From assembly GCA_944470555.2 (NCBI GenBank), contig OX104127.1, positions 131,565,113 to 131,629,112 of the forward strand: a DNA stretch of 64,000 bases, in the 5' to 3' direction. This document shows, in pieces, positions 12,045-25,239 of this stretch; within the stretch, counting starts at the first letter, position 1, and each line of letters begins with the position of its first letter. A model generated the notes under the pieces. The model made no database searches. It was not told where the DNA came from and worked only from the letters and a program-made list of their open reading frames with translations. Origin of the DNA: Heterobilharzia americana. Its lineage: Eukaryota; Platyhelminthes; Trematoda; Strigeidida; Schistosomatidae. The position numbers and the translations under genes were made by a program.

Positions 12045-12630
12045 TGACTGGTTTTTATCTATTCTCTATCCATGAGACTTTTCTAGTATTGTAGGATGTC
12101 GAAGGAACGAACATTCCACCAGCATAGCTCTTTGGGTCGTCGAGATATGCAAGCTCAACCAACACGTCACGAGCAGAGATTTGTTTATCTCAAGCAAAGT
12201 ACTCAATCAATAAAATCTCAACTTTTTCACAGCGTGGTTAATTTGTGCCTGTTTACGAAGCGCATTTCACGTTTTTGTATGTATATCGACGTGCAGGGAA
12301 AAGATGAACGCTTTCATTACATGTGTATCACTCGTTGTTTGATCATTAATTGCATGATATAAATCAGATGATTATATCTCATGATTACTATAATAACTAA
12401 AAATGTTTATGATGTAAGCGTTAATATAAATTTATCACTATTACCTCTGAGATTTTAATGAAGAATTCTGGTGTTAAGATGAATCTTGCATTATTTTTTG
12501 CCAATTAAAAGATCCATTTTATGTAGTTAGTGGTTTTTCTGTCAATTAGAAGTAAGGTCGGAATATGTTGTTCTATTTTAGTAGTATAAAAGACAGGTTT
12601 CTAACGGATTACATTTAACGTAATGTATAG
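12045..12630. other. Non-coding stretch
   Basis: An 88-codon open frame (12096-12362) has no recognisable features. Nothing else seen. Confidence 0.5.
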
Positions 12631-12639
12631 GTAAATTGA

Positions 12640-12790
12640 AACAAGAGTGTCGCACTCACCAACTTTGTACACATTCGTGCAGTAGGTAGTGAGCCGTACC
12701 TATTGTGTGAGGGCTACTGATACTACTTGGCTGCTCATACCTCGGTAGGTAGAGCGGGATTCGAATCTGTGACCTACAGGATGATATTTA
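12640..12790 (+). repeat. tRNA-like dispersed repeat, family S5
   Basis: Contains GGTAGGTAGAGCGGGATTCG, with a box-B-like GATTCGAATCT, preceded by GTGTGAGGGCTA. The latter part is found inverted at 26510-26590. Degenerate; no hammerhead module recognised. Confidence 0.5.
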
Positions 12791-12799
12791 TCTCTCTAA

Positions 12800-13200
12800 A
12801 CCACAGCCTTTATGTAAATTAGATGTTCCTTGATTGATTACAAGAAGATAACTAACTAATTTTTTACTATACCTCGGTAATCATGTTCGTAGCACTGAAG
12901 TACACGTCAAGTCAACACATTATGCTTGAATTGAAGACACTAACATATCGTGCAGATTGGAAATTGCTAAATAGGGAGGATTTCAACATGCAAGGCAAAT
13001 TTAAACTTTCAGAGTTTTTGTAAAACCATGCTTTAAAGTTAATTGTTGTAAAGTACAGTTTGCTAGTGAATGCTGTGATAAAATGAATGCAAATAACCAT
13101 TGTTCCTAATGGTTATATTTAACAATACACTAATACTTTGATAGGTGTATGTCTACATATGCTTTTAGTACTGCAAACAACCGAAATTACTTATGATAAC
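12800..13200. other. Non-coding stretch
   Basis: Nothing recognised on either strand. Confidence 0.5.
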
Positions 13201-13204
13201 TTAC

Positions 13205-13385
13205 TTGAAATCCAAGACGTGCCTTTCATCTATTTGGGGCTCGTCAACTGGGTGTGTCTGTGAATGTATCCAGTGAGTGTTGTTCCTACTGAGACTCGGT
13301 GTGCAAGTACATCCAGCTGACTAGTCCTGAATAAGACGGAACACGCTTTCTGGATCCCTCTGGTATCCTCAACCAAGTAAGTTAT
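13205..13385. repeat. Two S1 hammerhead SINE fragments, head to head
   Basis: Minus-strand copy about 13205-13296: core reads TTGACGA (13247-13241, C3 changed), GAAA 13227-13224 and a GTC triplet at 13218-13216. Plus-strand copy about 13297-13385: CTGACTA at 13317-13323 (G8 to T) and GGAA in place of GAAA. Both hammerheads are therefore inactive. The inverted join lies near 13296. Confidence 0.7.
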
Positions 13386-13389
13386 TTTG

Positions 13390-15015
13390 GTGAATATTCA
13401 GGCAACATTGAGGCATCCGCATAGGAGCCCATATGCCGAGAGAGGTCGAACAGTCGGACACAGTAAGAACCAAAAATTACAAGTATGTCAACAAGTAGTA
13501 ACTGAAATTAATCAGGTTTAACATCATTGTGTGTACAGAGAGAGGAAAACTAAGTAATCATTTCGCATATGTGCGTATATAATAATTTTATATTCATGAG
13601 AGGCTCCATTGACTACACTTTTGTTATCTTGCCATGTTTAGGCCTAGAAAAACTTACATCTAAGATTATGACTGCATCAATGTTGCGTCCTTGGAAATGG
13701 ATAGCCTTTCTAGAAAATAGAGATACAATACAATTCAGGTTTGTACACTAGATGATGACATTTACCTGTTAGAAGTAAGAGCTATGATACTTATTGTCTG
13801 CCTGAACTATAATAGATAAGACTGGATTCCAACCCATGACCCATTGTTCAAAATTCGACTTTCCTAGATGATTGAACTAAAGCTCCACGTTAAACAGTGT
13901 TATTAACAGCAACTTGAAATGGAGGTAAAGTGTAACTAAAATTAATAAACCAGTACCAGTGAAAACCACAGTAGTCTCTCCAGGGAAACTCATAGAATCT
14001 GCAGAATAAGCTTTCTATCGCAATTATTGTAAGAGTTTGTACTAGTGTATGTTGTCTAGAGAGATACTGAAAGCTTCATAATTTAACCGACCAGTTTGCG
14101 GGACGTAACATCAAAGTTACTTTATTGAGTAACAAATATCCTCCAGTAAGATGGTATTTTCCATAGCCAAATTGCGTTTGAGTTGTTACACAAGGAATAT
14201 ATTAAGAACGGTTTTATTTTGTCAAGTTACTTGACAAGCATATATGGGCAGCACTAAGTTTCTGGTTTACATATTTATCGTGTACAGTAGACCTTTATCC
14301 TATGCATGCAAAAGTGTTTGATGTAAAGCCTTTTAAGACCCCTTTACTAATCATTCAATAATGTTTTATACGATAATTTTGAAGTGAGTTCACCTTTCAC
14401 TGTGAGGGTAAACGCTGTCAACCTGTTGTGCACTCGATAAACATGTGCTAATCAAAATACTTCACAACGATGCTACATTTAACTGTTTAGTTAAGGGTTA
14501 CTGCTTCGCAAGTATTTTGTAAACGATTATTTTACCAACAAACAGAATATATTAAGTATTGGATTTGCGTAGTTGCATAAAACCTCTATATGGACTATTC
14601 TACTTCACTAGGACTATGTGGATATATGCAATAAACTGATAATTAGTGACCCCATTCTGCTATTATCATAATTTTTATGTGTGGAGGTTATTGGGACGAT
14701 GCATAGTTGATAACACACTAGACAGAGACTGAAATGTGTTCTTTGCCTCATGATGACCGTAAAGCTATTCTCTAATTGAGTTCATATACAAAACACTGGG
14801 TTTTTGGTCGGCCGACCGCTTCAATTTATTGAAATAATAACCCAAATCAGGGTGGAACAATAATGTAATTAAGTAGTCACTTATATAAAAAGGGTGTGAG
14901 ATAACATGGCCATTAATTACTTGTCAAACAACCGGTGGCCAATCTGTGATAATACAAATGTTAATTAGCAACCAAAAAATGCTTACTACCTAATGTAGGA
15001 CTGCTTGTCTGTCCG
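13390..15015. other. Non-coding stretch
   Basis: No recognised repeat or coding frame. Confidence 0.5.
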
Positions 15016-15039
15016 TCATGATGATGCATATCTGGTCAG

Positions 15040-15175
15040 CAGTCGAACATCGTAGTTCAGTTGGTAAAGCATTGGGTCGGAAACCCGGAGGTTGCTGGTT
15101 TGAATCCGTCCGCTGTCCAAATTTTCATTTCACCTTCAATCATCACCCAGTATCCATAAGTGAAAATGTCAACAT
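15040..15175 (+). repeat. tRNA-derived repeat, family S4
   Basis: Head with A-box-like TAGTTCAGTTGGTAAAGC and B-box-like GGTTTGAATCC, followed by an ATTTTCATTTCACCTTCAAT tail. The same head plus tail occurs on the minus strand at 26310-26430. The anticodon arm and acceptor stem do not fold as a tRNA, so this is a tRNA-derived SINE and not a tRNA gene. The 85-codon frame across it is incidental. Confidence 0.65.
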
Positions 15176-15179
15176 TAGT

Positions 15180-17095
15180 GATGATGAAGTTATGGAACTA
15201 ATTGATATCTCCGAACACTTACCGTTTTATTTTATTTACGTCTTCTGGAACATAATTCTAGTTGAGAGATTTTAAAAACCTTCCTATTGTTAAGATTAGA
15301 ACAAGACATGTAAGCGAACATTATTGTTTCCAGTTCTATGTCGGAATTCACTCTAATATGCATAATTCTACTGAACTGTAAAACACTAAACCAATCGTAA
15401 TGATTTTTGAGACTGGTAACAAGGTAGTAAAGTATGCAAGATAGCCATCTTGATTTATCTGAATGAGTGGAAAAGTCTCAAAAACGTTTTAAAATTCAAT
15501 TTGAGGATGAGATAATTCAAGACGAATTCCGATTAGAACTGCTATGTCAACTGTTGAAGTATTGTAATGGTACTTGTCATAAAGCGCAGTTGTAAAAATA
15601 TTGAAGTTAACAGTAATCCACTATCTAAAGTCACTTGTAGTTGGCAGGTTATTGCAGCTCTACGTGAATTAAGTGGAACTAAATGATTCATTTTAGTGAG
15701 TACATTTACTGGGAAGGAAAAGAAAGCACTTACGATTTAAGTTGTATGAAGACCTTGCGCTAGTATGAGCAGTAATAAGTAAGGAAAGCAATTAGCTAGA
15801 TACGGACTCGTTGATAGTCGAAACATAATGTCCCTGGTACATGAACTTTTCATGACGACTGGACTTACACGAAGAGAAGCTTAGGAAAACTGTCTTTGGC
15901 CCATTTCCAAACCATGTAAGAATGATAAAGTAGACATTTAGAGAAGCAGTTCACAATTCACTCGCAACCTGAATGGAACACTGATGTTGGAACTTTAAGT
16001 TCCACCACTACTGCATAGGTAACTACTACTATAGAGTCATGAGAGGAAGTGGTACCTGCTTAATTGCTTCTAACCGTTACTAACAATAATAGTTTATCAT
16101 TCATAGTTGCGTTAGCTACGGTTTAAGGTGCTATAATAAGACTCAGTGACTGGTGTCATGGGTTTTTCATTGACTGTGTGACTGCTGATTGAAGACAAAT
16201 CACAGCTACGATTCAATTAATCTAAACAAGATGTGTGCCATACTGTTTCTAATCGAGTTGGGTATACTTGTCAGTCCTGGCATTTGATATAATAGAAGTT
16301 AAACGTTGATAGGAACAAAAGATAAATCACAGTTTATTACCGATTGTTTTTAAAAAAGTACTATTGTCTCATGATGACTTAAACCATCAACAAGTTTTCA
16401 GCTAACTAATTATCGATTCATAGTTTACTTTGGTCATCATTTACTAACACAACATTATGAACCATGTGATAAAATTTTCAATTATCTGAAAGAGATGCTC
16501 TGTTAACCATAATAATTTCTCCATTAAAGATCAAATAATCCCATGATTTTTTTCGCTCATATCCTTTACAGTCATGTGTTTTACAGATTGGTGAATTATG
16601 AGATCAATAAGTACTTCTTTTTCTGCATTATATTCGCCACTCTTTGTTTTATTTTCATGATGTTCTAACGATTTTAGTCTTCACAGTATTACATGGATCT
16701 TTATTTGTTGCAATTTATCGTCGTAGCTTCGTACTATATCTTAGAGTTTATGCCGGAAACTGGACCGAACATCAATTCATTCACATAATCATGTCCTACC
16801 AAGGGTTCATTATGATCTGAGTAGCTTATTTTTAAAGTCTTCGACCATAGCACAAAGTGATATGGGTCTCAGTCTTCCATAAGGTACAGTTTTCTTCCAG
16901 GTAGCAGGCATGCATTGTAGATGAGAGCTAATAAGCATGAAAACTGAGTTTCAGGGATACTGGTTAACGAATAGGTGACCGCTAACTCTAATTAGTCTCT
17001 TAATCTTTCTCGACTAAGGTACTTTCAGCTCATGTCCTGCTCGGTTACAAAATAGATAATTATTTTAAGATACTATTCATTACTGATTCATATAA
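15180..17095. other. Non-coding stretch
   Basis: No recognised repeat or coding frame. Confidence 0.5.
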
Positions 17096-17099
17096 GTTG

Positions 17100-17235
17100 A
17101 AGAAACACTGAAAAACTAGGAGCACTAAAAAGTTGTTTCATCCCAGTATGAGACTTCTCGGCAGTGCGTACACATGACCAAACTAGGGATCGAATCCAGG
17201 ACATGCTTCGAGATGGATATTCTGAAGTGCTAATG
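17100..17235 (-). repeat. tRNA-derived hammerhead SINE, family S2, copy 1a
   Basis: Minus strand: box-B-like GGATTCGATCCC, then the hammerhead module with CCGAGAA in place of CUGANGA (U4 and G8 lost), stem II GTCTCATACTGGGAT, GAAA retained, and an ACTTTTTAGTGC end. Inactive. Paired head to head with copy 1b. Confidence 0.65.
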
Positions 17236-17339
17236 AGAAGCTGTGACCTGAGGGGTCAACCAGTCGGGAGTGAAACAGATTCCAACTGAAGACGCTGATA
17301 GATAGTAAATCTATAACTTGAAATGACAGGGGTTGGGGA

Positions 17340-17540
17340 CTTTGGATGACTGAAGTGCGACCCAGTGGGTGAATGTTTAGTGAGTTTGCTGCGAAACCTG
17401 CCCGTCCTGAGTTCTATCCTTGATGAGGTACTCAGTGTGTACTGCTTAGTCGTTCCATAGTGGGACAAGATAGCTGTCCAGTGCCCCCAGATTGTCAGTG
17501 GTCCTCCAGATGATATCAGTTCATGACGAATACTACTTTA
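17340..17540 (+). repeat. tRNA-derived hammerhead SINE, family S2, copy 1b
   Basis: Plus strand: tRNA-like head near 17345-17420, then a module read as CTTAGTCGTTCCATAGTGGG, with AAGA for GAAA but an intact AGCTGTCCAGTGC cleavage-side strand (about 17472-17484). Core destroyed. It ends in the family tail GATATCAGTTCATGACGAAT. Confidence 0.6.
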
Positions 17541-17544
17541 AAAA

Positions 17545-18290
17545 TCACTTTTTTTTATCAACTTTGTATTGGCCATTATTTTTTTTCCTCAACATGTTTA
17601 GTACTTCTTTAATCACGCATTTTACTATCTGTATAGTTAGAATTTAGACGTGGCTACAAGTAATTCATATATGAGTGAAGACTGGTGAATTAAGGAGATA
17701 GCAGATTGAAGTGATATACAGCACCTAATGAACAAGAGCAGGTTGACCGAAGTGAATTGAGTAGTTTTCTGGGGTTTGTCTTCCAGCGTAGATTTTGATG
17801 GATGCAGGTATTTTCAGTTGGTGAATCGCATTTTACGAGAAATTCAAACGCTTACATTCCACTAAGATTTAATACTGAATACAATCAAAATGTTTCAGAG
17901 TTTATTTCTTGAACGATATTCTTCCTCTCGTATAGGATTATGCTGCAAGCAAAGTTCATAATGAACAGGAAAACCCAGTGCAATAATGTGATCAAGTAAA
18001 GGAAGAGGACAGAAATAGTCTATTTGGAAAAATATCAAACTAACAACTCTTTTTTGTCTTCACATAAAATTTGACGAATCCCACAAGTGACGGCTTCTCC
18101 CCAGAAACTCAGGGAGTTCATCTTGAAGCAAGCGATCAGCGTGACTTTAAGTGTCAGTCATTTTGTAAGTTTAACTGACTGCGAAGGGAGTAAATATGGC
18201 TTTCTAATGGTTGCTAAATGCCTCATCATCTAATTAGTGATTCACATGAGCCACTAACCAAATGCTAGCCATTGACTCATATTTACTTAT
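17545..18290. other. Non-coding stretch
   Basis: Nothing recognised. Confidence 0.5.
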
Positions 18291-18299
18291 CGTCTATCG

Positions 18300-19280
18300 G
18301 AGAGCCAGCTTTTTGATTATTCTGATGGCTACTGTAACTTGATCCACCGTCCAAACTCACGGTCAGCAGCCCACATTTAAGCCATAACGCACCACTCAGA
18401 TGTTTACGATACAGGAGAGTCTAGTTGCACGACAGTGGACCTTCATGTGGTTCTCGCTGATGAGCATATATCAACGTGAGAGCTGATTCGTTGTTCTTCT
18501 TTATGGTGTTAGAATTTCTAAGTGAAGAAATCCCTCCAGCGTAAGTAATGTCGGGGCTAATCAGATATTAATGAATCCCCTCGGACACCTAACCTGTTTT
18601 CTCAGAGTGGATGTAACATAATATACTGACTGAAGAGAGAGTATGCAATGCATGCGAGGTACGATGAAGGCACTGAGCTATATTCCTGTTGTCTTCCCCT
18701 AGTTGGCCGGCGTGGTTGGTTATATCTCTAATATGAGTGACAGATCAATGATGAGACCCACTCTGGTGAATTCACCAGCGGTGGCTATCGAACGCTAGAA
18801 GCGATGAAACTGTTATCGCTCCTTCTGGCTGAGGAATGCGTTTTCGAAAGCAGTCGCCGGTAGACTCTTTAACCTGGTCAATTGTTTGCTAACCACATAC
18901 GCAGGAAAGACTGAAATGTTGGGTTACCACCGTTTAAATGCAGTGGGAAAGGCCTTGGTATTAGTTGAGCGGTGAGGATGAGAGGCGGTATACCTTAGCA
19001 GGCTGACATAAGCCGGACACTCGATTCTCTCTCAATTAAGGATGTACAAGTAGATACCCAAAACTTTTCCAATAATAAAAGTGCATGATCTGTTGTGTAC
19101 GCCTTTTTTATGCACATGCGCCTAACTGGAAGTTGGCTCACTGATCGATGACGCTCAGCTGGTCTGGAAACAGTGAAGGCCTGTAAGACTGCAATAGGTT
19201 TTTGAGGTACTGATTGACCTCGAAAAGATTTTCCATCACAGATCGACATCAGCCAACGAAAAGTTAGGATATTCAAAATA
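18300..19280. other. GC-richer segment of unknown origin
   Basis: Composition differs from the AT-rich flanks, and the minus-strand open frame 18995-19276 (93 codons, with PVRRMCIKKAY) continues upstream only with many stops. No domain recognised. Possible remnant of an unidentified transposon or an old exon; function unknown. Confidence 0.35.
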
Positions 19281-19849
19281 GGGGTACGTGTCTATTTTCG
19301 GTTACATTCGTTCTACATCACAGAAATAGCTTTACTGTGGGATTCGTTCAAGCCATATTTAGAGCTGAATTACTTGTTTATTTACTTTGAAAGTGCTTCA
19401 GTAACGTTTTGTGCAGAATTTTCCAGTCATCAGTAACTCATCTTATTTTTCAAATGAACTTATCATTTCTGCTCCAAACAAGCTAAATTCTTCATAAAGT
19501 GCTGAAATATTGGTAAAAATTATTAAATACACTTCTTTGACAAGTGGATTCAGATGGTTGATATTTCAAAATTTAGGTGTTAAACCATACTAAAGTTGTT
19601 TATTTGAAATATGAAATTACATTATACCAGAGAGCCAAAGTTATATTTCATTAATTGACTTCAGTCAGTGCTTTGCACTACATCACAGACTGATGTCATT
19701 CCATGATGAATGCTGTTTTCAAAATCAACCAATATCCGCAGAGTAAAAACTGAGTTACTGTCCGGCGCTCGTTGCTGACTTGGTTTGGGACGGATTTGCA
19801 TAAGTTGTAATGAAAAGCCTTAACCTATAGGGTCAACAAAGTCGGGTGT

Positions 19850-20120
19850 CAGGAAAAACATTCATCGTTAGTGTCGGATGATGTTGGCTGAGCTACACTG
19901 TGATTCAAAGGAAGTAGGAAAGTGTGAACTGTTGGATTTAGACTAAGTAACTGAATGGCAATGTGCTCACCACAAGGGCTGATGGTTCTAGGCTAGATTT
20001 GTAATGGGGTTGTGGGTAAGCACTGCTGTAGACTCTCGAAATAGGAAAAAAGGATTTTCAGTGCTCCTATGTTTTCAATGGTTATTTAGTTGGTATTAGT
20101 CCATGATGACTACTACCTTC
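19850..20120 (+). repeat. Degenerate S2 hammerhead SINE, copy 2
   Basis: Recognisable from GTAAGCACTGCTGTAGACTC, a CAGTGCTCCTATG strand and the TCCATGATGACTAC tail near 20099. The core reads CTGTAGA (A6 lost) and the GAAA box is AAAA. Inactive. Confidence 0.5.
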
Positions 20121-20124
20121 TTAT

Positions 20125-21300
20125 ATTCTTTTTTTTTTGAAATTCACAGTCACTTTCAGCTGTTCAGCTGATATTCTATGTGCACTATTTTAGAGTGTAA
20201 GCGAATTGCATTTGTGGGATTAATCTTTGCACACAGCGAAAGTGATTCCAACGTACTCTGAGCAGGAGTTGCTCTGTTCAACTGCACACTTTATCTATAC
20301 CATTTTAAGATTTACCAAGAACTTTGATGGGCTCTTTCATTACTATTCCATCAACCTAGCAATATATGCTGGTGTGAAGCTACAATTAGAAATCCTTAGT
20401 GAAGATTAGTAGGAGCTGCTTGAATATAGGTATTAACAGAAGGGTGATGGTATCTTGATTCACAAAAGAAATTGCGTTATGGGATATCGAAAGCTTTTTT
20501 AGCGAACTCAGTTTCGTTAATACTTTCGAAAGTTGACATAAATCTTTGATGGTATATTTTTATCTCACGAAGTATTGACGAACGAGTATCAGTGTTTTTC
20601 TTAATCAAGGAATTTTCGGTAAGGTAGATTAGTTATTGAGAGTTTGCTTCTAAATGGTACGTGCTGTCTATTTAATCACTGCTTATTAACTTGTAGAATA
20701 TCAAATGAGTTATAAGCTCTTTAGCTATTTTCATCAGTCCTTTTACTTACTACGTGATCACTTACACTGGTCAGATCAACACAAAACCTTTCAGGAAAGT
20801 GAACGGGTTTCAGCTATCGCATTTTTCATCAGTATAAAGATGTGAAAACCTACAGAAACAGGAAAGAGTTAAAATGAATTCAATCAATATGAGAAGAAAC
20901 AGAGAATCAATGACTGAAAACTTATTGGCCTATTCAAAATTCTGAAGATGATAAAATTATAATATATCTGTTCAACTACAATCAGTTATGAGTTAAATTA
21001 ATAAGACTTTCCATCTCTTCATTCGAAATATTTCGACGGAAAATACAACCAATTAGTCTATAGTATTTAGACCAGAAGTTGGAAACACCCTAGACTAGTG
21101 CAATTTCTTGGTGTGATCATCCTAAGCTTTTTTCAACAACCAAATCCTATTCTTGTTGAAGCTGGACATCGTGCTAGATAGTGGCTTCGCATTCTTGGCG
21201 CACGCATCAGCCGCCACAGTCACTGAAGGCTCATAATCTTAATAATTACATGCCCCAGTAACACTGCTGCTCAGAATATAATATTATTATTGAATAAATA
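20125..21300. other. Non-coding stretch
   Basis: Nothing recognised on either strand. Confidence 0.5.
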
Positions 21301-21307
21301 TTCAAAA

Positions 21308-22536
21308 TTTTTGGACCAAATTACAACGCTACGGATCATTATAGAACAGAGTATAGAAGGGCAGTCAACTCTCTAACTCAGCTTCATCGACTTTGGAAAA
21401 ACCTCGACAACATCAAACGAGAAGTAATTTGGCAACTGCTTCAACACTACGGAATACCACAAATTTTTATCCATCTCATTCAACAACTATATGAACACGA
21501 CAAATGCCGAGTGATTCACAGTTGGAAACTCAGCGATGCCTTTGAAGTGAAGACAGAAGTAAAACAAGGATGTATACTACCACCCATGATATTCCTGATT
21601 GTGGTCGGCTGGATAATGCAACAAACAGCGAGGAGTGAGAAGAAGGGGATATGCTGGACGGGGAAAAGATCTTAGAAGATTTGGATTTCGCCCATGACTT
21701 GTGCCTAATGTCACACATGCTTGAAGATCTACAGGCAAAAACTAACAAGTTGACAAAAGAGGTGAGGCAGCGAAAACGGGAATTAAGGTGGATGTAGAGA
21801 AGACAGAGGTGATGACGATACCGCACCAACAACTCCAACAACAAACTCCAATCACCATCAATGGGAGAAATCTAAAGGAAGTGGCCTCTTCCACCTATCT
21901 AGGTAGCATCGTTTTCAACTACAGGCAGTGGCACAGACACAGACGAGGACGTGAAATCCAGCATCGGAAAGACAGCAAGACAGGCTTTCACTAATCTGAA
22001 ACCAGTGTGGAGATCTTCTGCACTCAACACAAAGAACAACATCCGCATTTTCAACACCAATCCAGTCGAGTAAGTCAGTGCTTCCATGTGATGCTTCAGA
22101 AACTTGGCATGTCACGAAAAACATTTCCAACAAACTACAGATATTCATCAACAACTGGCACCTACACTCACTCGATACTGAAGATCAGATATCCAGAATA
22201 ATGAGAATAAGCAAGAATGAAGTCTGGCCTGCTAACGAACCAACCAAGAACCTATCGCTGAACAGATATGCAGAAGGAAGTGGAGATGGGTTGAATTGGG
22301 CCTCCACTGAGAAGATGGATTGTGGACATCAGGCGTCAGGCCAGGCGGTTGAGTGGAATCCAAAGGGAAAGGGATGAGTTTGGCGTCTGATGTGAGGGTG
22401 GCATGGAGGAGATGGTGTGAGGAGGAAATGAGAGTTTGTGGGCAGTCGTGTAGCCAGGTTCGAAAGACTGTGTAGAAGAGAGTGGTATGGAGGGGTGCTC
22501 CTGGTGTCCTATGTTTCACTAGGAACCCAAGGGACA

Positions 22537-22578
<42 letters not shown>

Positions 22579-22580
22579 TG
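21308..22580 (+). mobile_element. RTE-like copy B, 5'-truncated, dead catalytic motif
   Basis: Contains the second half of the RT and the 3' end. It begins near the block homologous to DQIATL (21310) and runs through FEVKTEVKQGCILPPMIF (21540 on). The catalytic site at 21687-21698 reads FAHD, so the first aspartate of the metal-binding pair is histidine. It shares with copies A and C the extra T near 21911 that shifts the frame before the C-terminal block. The 3' end is complete and finishes in an (AAT)n tail of about 40 bases (22535-22578). The sequence is nearly identical to copy C. 5' truncation and the simple-repeat tail are typical of target-primed reverse transcription. Confidence 0.88.
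22535..22578. repeat. (AAT)n tail of RTE-like copy B
   Basis: About 14 AAT units directly after the element terminus, much longer than the tails of copies A and C. Confidence 0.9.
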
Positions 22581-22589
22581 TCCAATTTA

Positions 22590-23080
22590 ACAGGAAATAA
22601 TAAATAATTATTAAATTGGGTGAAGCATCATGTTTAGATATCCTAACTGTAAAACGTTATGTTTCAGATATCACGTTTCATTATTAAAAATAATAAATGG
22701 TAAAAAATGGAATCTTGTTGGACTGAATTTAGCATACTAACGCTTTTCTATATGAGGTGACTAAACTGATGAAATACACTAATGTTTAAGGACAACGTAA
22801 CTACACAATTTAATGAACTTATCTGACCATTTTTAGATCGCAGAAAGGAGGACTCAAGTTTCTAATCTATGTATATAAATTCTCATAATGAATAAATCAG
22901 ATTTCATGCTCAATTTCTTCTAGGACATTCGCAACACCTATAGAAAGAATGCTTACATACAAATGACGATAAAGAAATATTTGTCCTTGACTAAAAACGT
23001 ATTATAAACAACTGTGCTCCCAAAGTTATTATGTTTATCGTTGTGTTGAAGACAATCTAGTCTAACAGAGTTAATATAAT
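22590..23080. other. Non-coding stretch
   Basis: AT-rich; nothing recognised. Confidence 0.5.
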
Positions 23081-23084
23081 ATGT

Positions 23085-23395
23085 GTCGACGGTGGCTGAA
23101 TTTGAACGTAGACCTACATTCCAATCAATCATTATCAACATAAGACCAGGCATTACTGCGTAACGGTCTGAGTTGTCACACCTCACGTCAATTCATCAAG
23201 TAGGAAGGTAGTGAGTTGAAGGATGAAGATAAGTGAATGCAGTCAAAAGAAATATAAAGTACGAGAAGAAAGGAAAGAGGAGTGACAAAATGGTGAGATT
23301 CGGTATAGTGTAGTTAAGATGAGGATAATGTATGTATACATCTGCGTCACTGACTTCGGTTCTGAGCCATATCACTTAGAGTCTCCAACCAAGAC
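23085..23395 (-). repeat. Dispersed repeat, probable non-LTR 3' end, second copy
   Basis: Inverted relative to 3655-3960 and homologous over about 300 bases. It encodes LSDMAQNRSQ at its 5' end and shares the GACCGTTACGCAGTAATGCC block. No longer open. Confidence 0.6.
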
Positions 23396-23644
23396 TTACA
23401 TTCCACAGGATTTGGTACAAAAATATAAATATTGTCAACTGACTGTGTTATACAGACTGTTGAGTAAACTTTAACATTGCTGAAGAAGTCATGAGACAGA
23501 TAGCTAACATCAAGATAACTTAAATAGATTTTAAGGAAACGTGAATTTTCTCTATTCTTTACTTCCTTCCTAATCATATGCAACATTTTTATATTCACAA
23601 CTTTTTTTACTTTATAAGGGACGATAAACTTTCGTTATCAACAC

Positions 23645-23860
23645 AAGATGATTAATGATGGATAGTGGCTAGTAGTGGAATCCAGGATACGTATTTTGTC
23701 CTATTTGGGACCCATCACTTGGATGTACCTGCCTCCAAGTGAGTGGTGTTCATCACACCAAGACTTGAACCCAGGACCGGTCACTGAAAACCTCAGAATG
23801 TTATCTACTAGGTCCCCAAGACACGATAGTCACTTTTTGTGTGTTGGGTATAGTTTTCAT
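23645..23860 (-). repeat. S1 hammerhead SINE, degenerate
   Basis: Minus strand: tRNA-like head with box-B remnants (near 23765-23835), body, then a module read as GTGATGG in place of CUGANGA. Stem II with loop CAAATA is intact, the GAAA box reads AAAA, and a TATC cleavage side precedes CTGGATTCCAC. Inactive. Confidence 0.7.
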
Positions 23861-23869
23861 TTTCGATCC

Positions 23870-25235
23870 AATCAACGGTAGGATTGTAGTGGTGTGTGTT
23901 ACTATTCCGTAACGTTTGACCAACCCTACTTAACTTGATGTGCTCTAGCACCTGCTTAACCAATACCTTACCTAACGGGTAGGTACTGATAACGAAACAC
24001 AAATCAAAAGAACTAGTTTCACGAATATATTGGGAGAAGTAATATATTTATTTAGAATAAATGTGATAGTAATGAATAGGAGAAAAGTTTACTCAGCTTA
24101 TCTGGCTAGTATGGCTGAACTAGGGACTGTGAGTACGTGCGTGCTAACCAGCACAAAGGGAGCGCAAAATGGCGCCAAAGCCTGCGTGGATGCATGCTCA
24201 TTATGCATTTGGAAGATGAATAGGTTAGGTTCAAAGGTAGTTGCAGGGTGTGTTACAAAATATGAGGATGTAGTTCAGGACCAAGTACTGAAAAGTGAAT
24301 TTTGGCTTCATGTTTACAGGACACGTCCATGACTATCGAATAATCGGAAGTTTCTATACTTCATTTTATTTAAAACTGAGCGTGTAGTATGGCGACAACT
24401 TAAACTATTATGAGACAGCTTCTCAAGGCACTACTTCACGCGAATAAAAAACTTTTAAAATAGAGTGAAAGTTAACTAAAGTGTGATCATTCAGAAACAA
24501 AACTGTTTATCACATGAAGATTCATGATCAAAATTTTAAATAGAACATTACTAGTTCTATCAATTTTTAAATCTCTGTCGCCACTTCTTAAATCCTTGTA
24601 GTGACTATTTGATATATCCTGAGTTATATATTTATTTTTGAGTGAGAGTGTGGAAACTTGAACAACAGAATTTGGATTCCATCCCCTGATGGTTACTTAC
24701 CTTCTCGATAAATGAAATAAGCGGTAATTTAACGGAAAATGTATTAGGACACTAAGGATATGTTCAAAAATGCAATGGTTTATATGTATTTCCAGTGACC
24801 TTGGCTACTTCCAGGTCATTCTAGATTTCAGTGTCCTATTGATTTTTGTCTCCCCAACCAATCAGAAATTTACACATGTAGCTATATGGAAAATCCCACT
24901 ACCTGTTTGACAAAAGAGACTAGAAAATTAGAACTATATTAACCGTATCTCAAAGTTGTGGAGTTATCTTGATATGACTGTGGACAATAGCTTGTGTTCG
25001 AAACGTAATCCAGTAAATAATACTGTCCCTTCACTGTGTGATACATCTAATAAGTCGAATAAAATGTGATTTATGGAAAATTTCCACAAAATATCTATCT
25101 GTGACTGAAGATATTTTACGAACGATCAACTTGTTTCCAAACAATTAGCTTTATGCACTACAAAATTTATTATAAGACAAACAGATTATGCATTTTCTTC
25201 CACTTATCTGCAACACCTGAAATTTTTGAATTTAT
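23870..25235. other. Non-coding stretch
   Basis: A 100-codon frame at 24030-24332 shows no recognisable domain. Nothing else seen. Confidence 0.5.
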
Positions 25236-25239
25236 TATA

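Noticed and set aside
15040..15120. tRNA gene
   Set aside because: A and B boxes are present, but the anticodon arm has no proper 7-base loop and the acceptor strands do not pair. The same head plus non-tRNA tail recurs at 26.3 kb, so it is a tRNA-derived repeat.
22232..22585. 117-codon minus-strand gene beginning with poly-tyrosine
   Set aside because: It is the antisense of the RTE-like copy B terminus and its (AAT)n tail. The same frame appears antisense in copies C and D.
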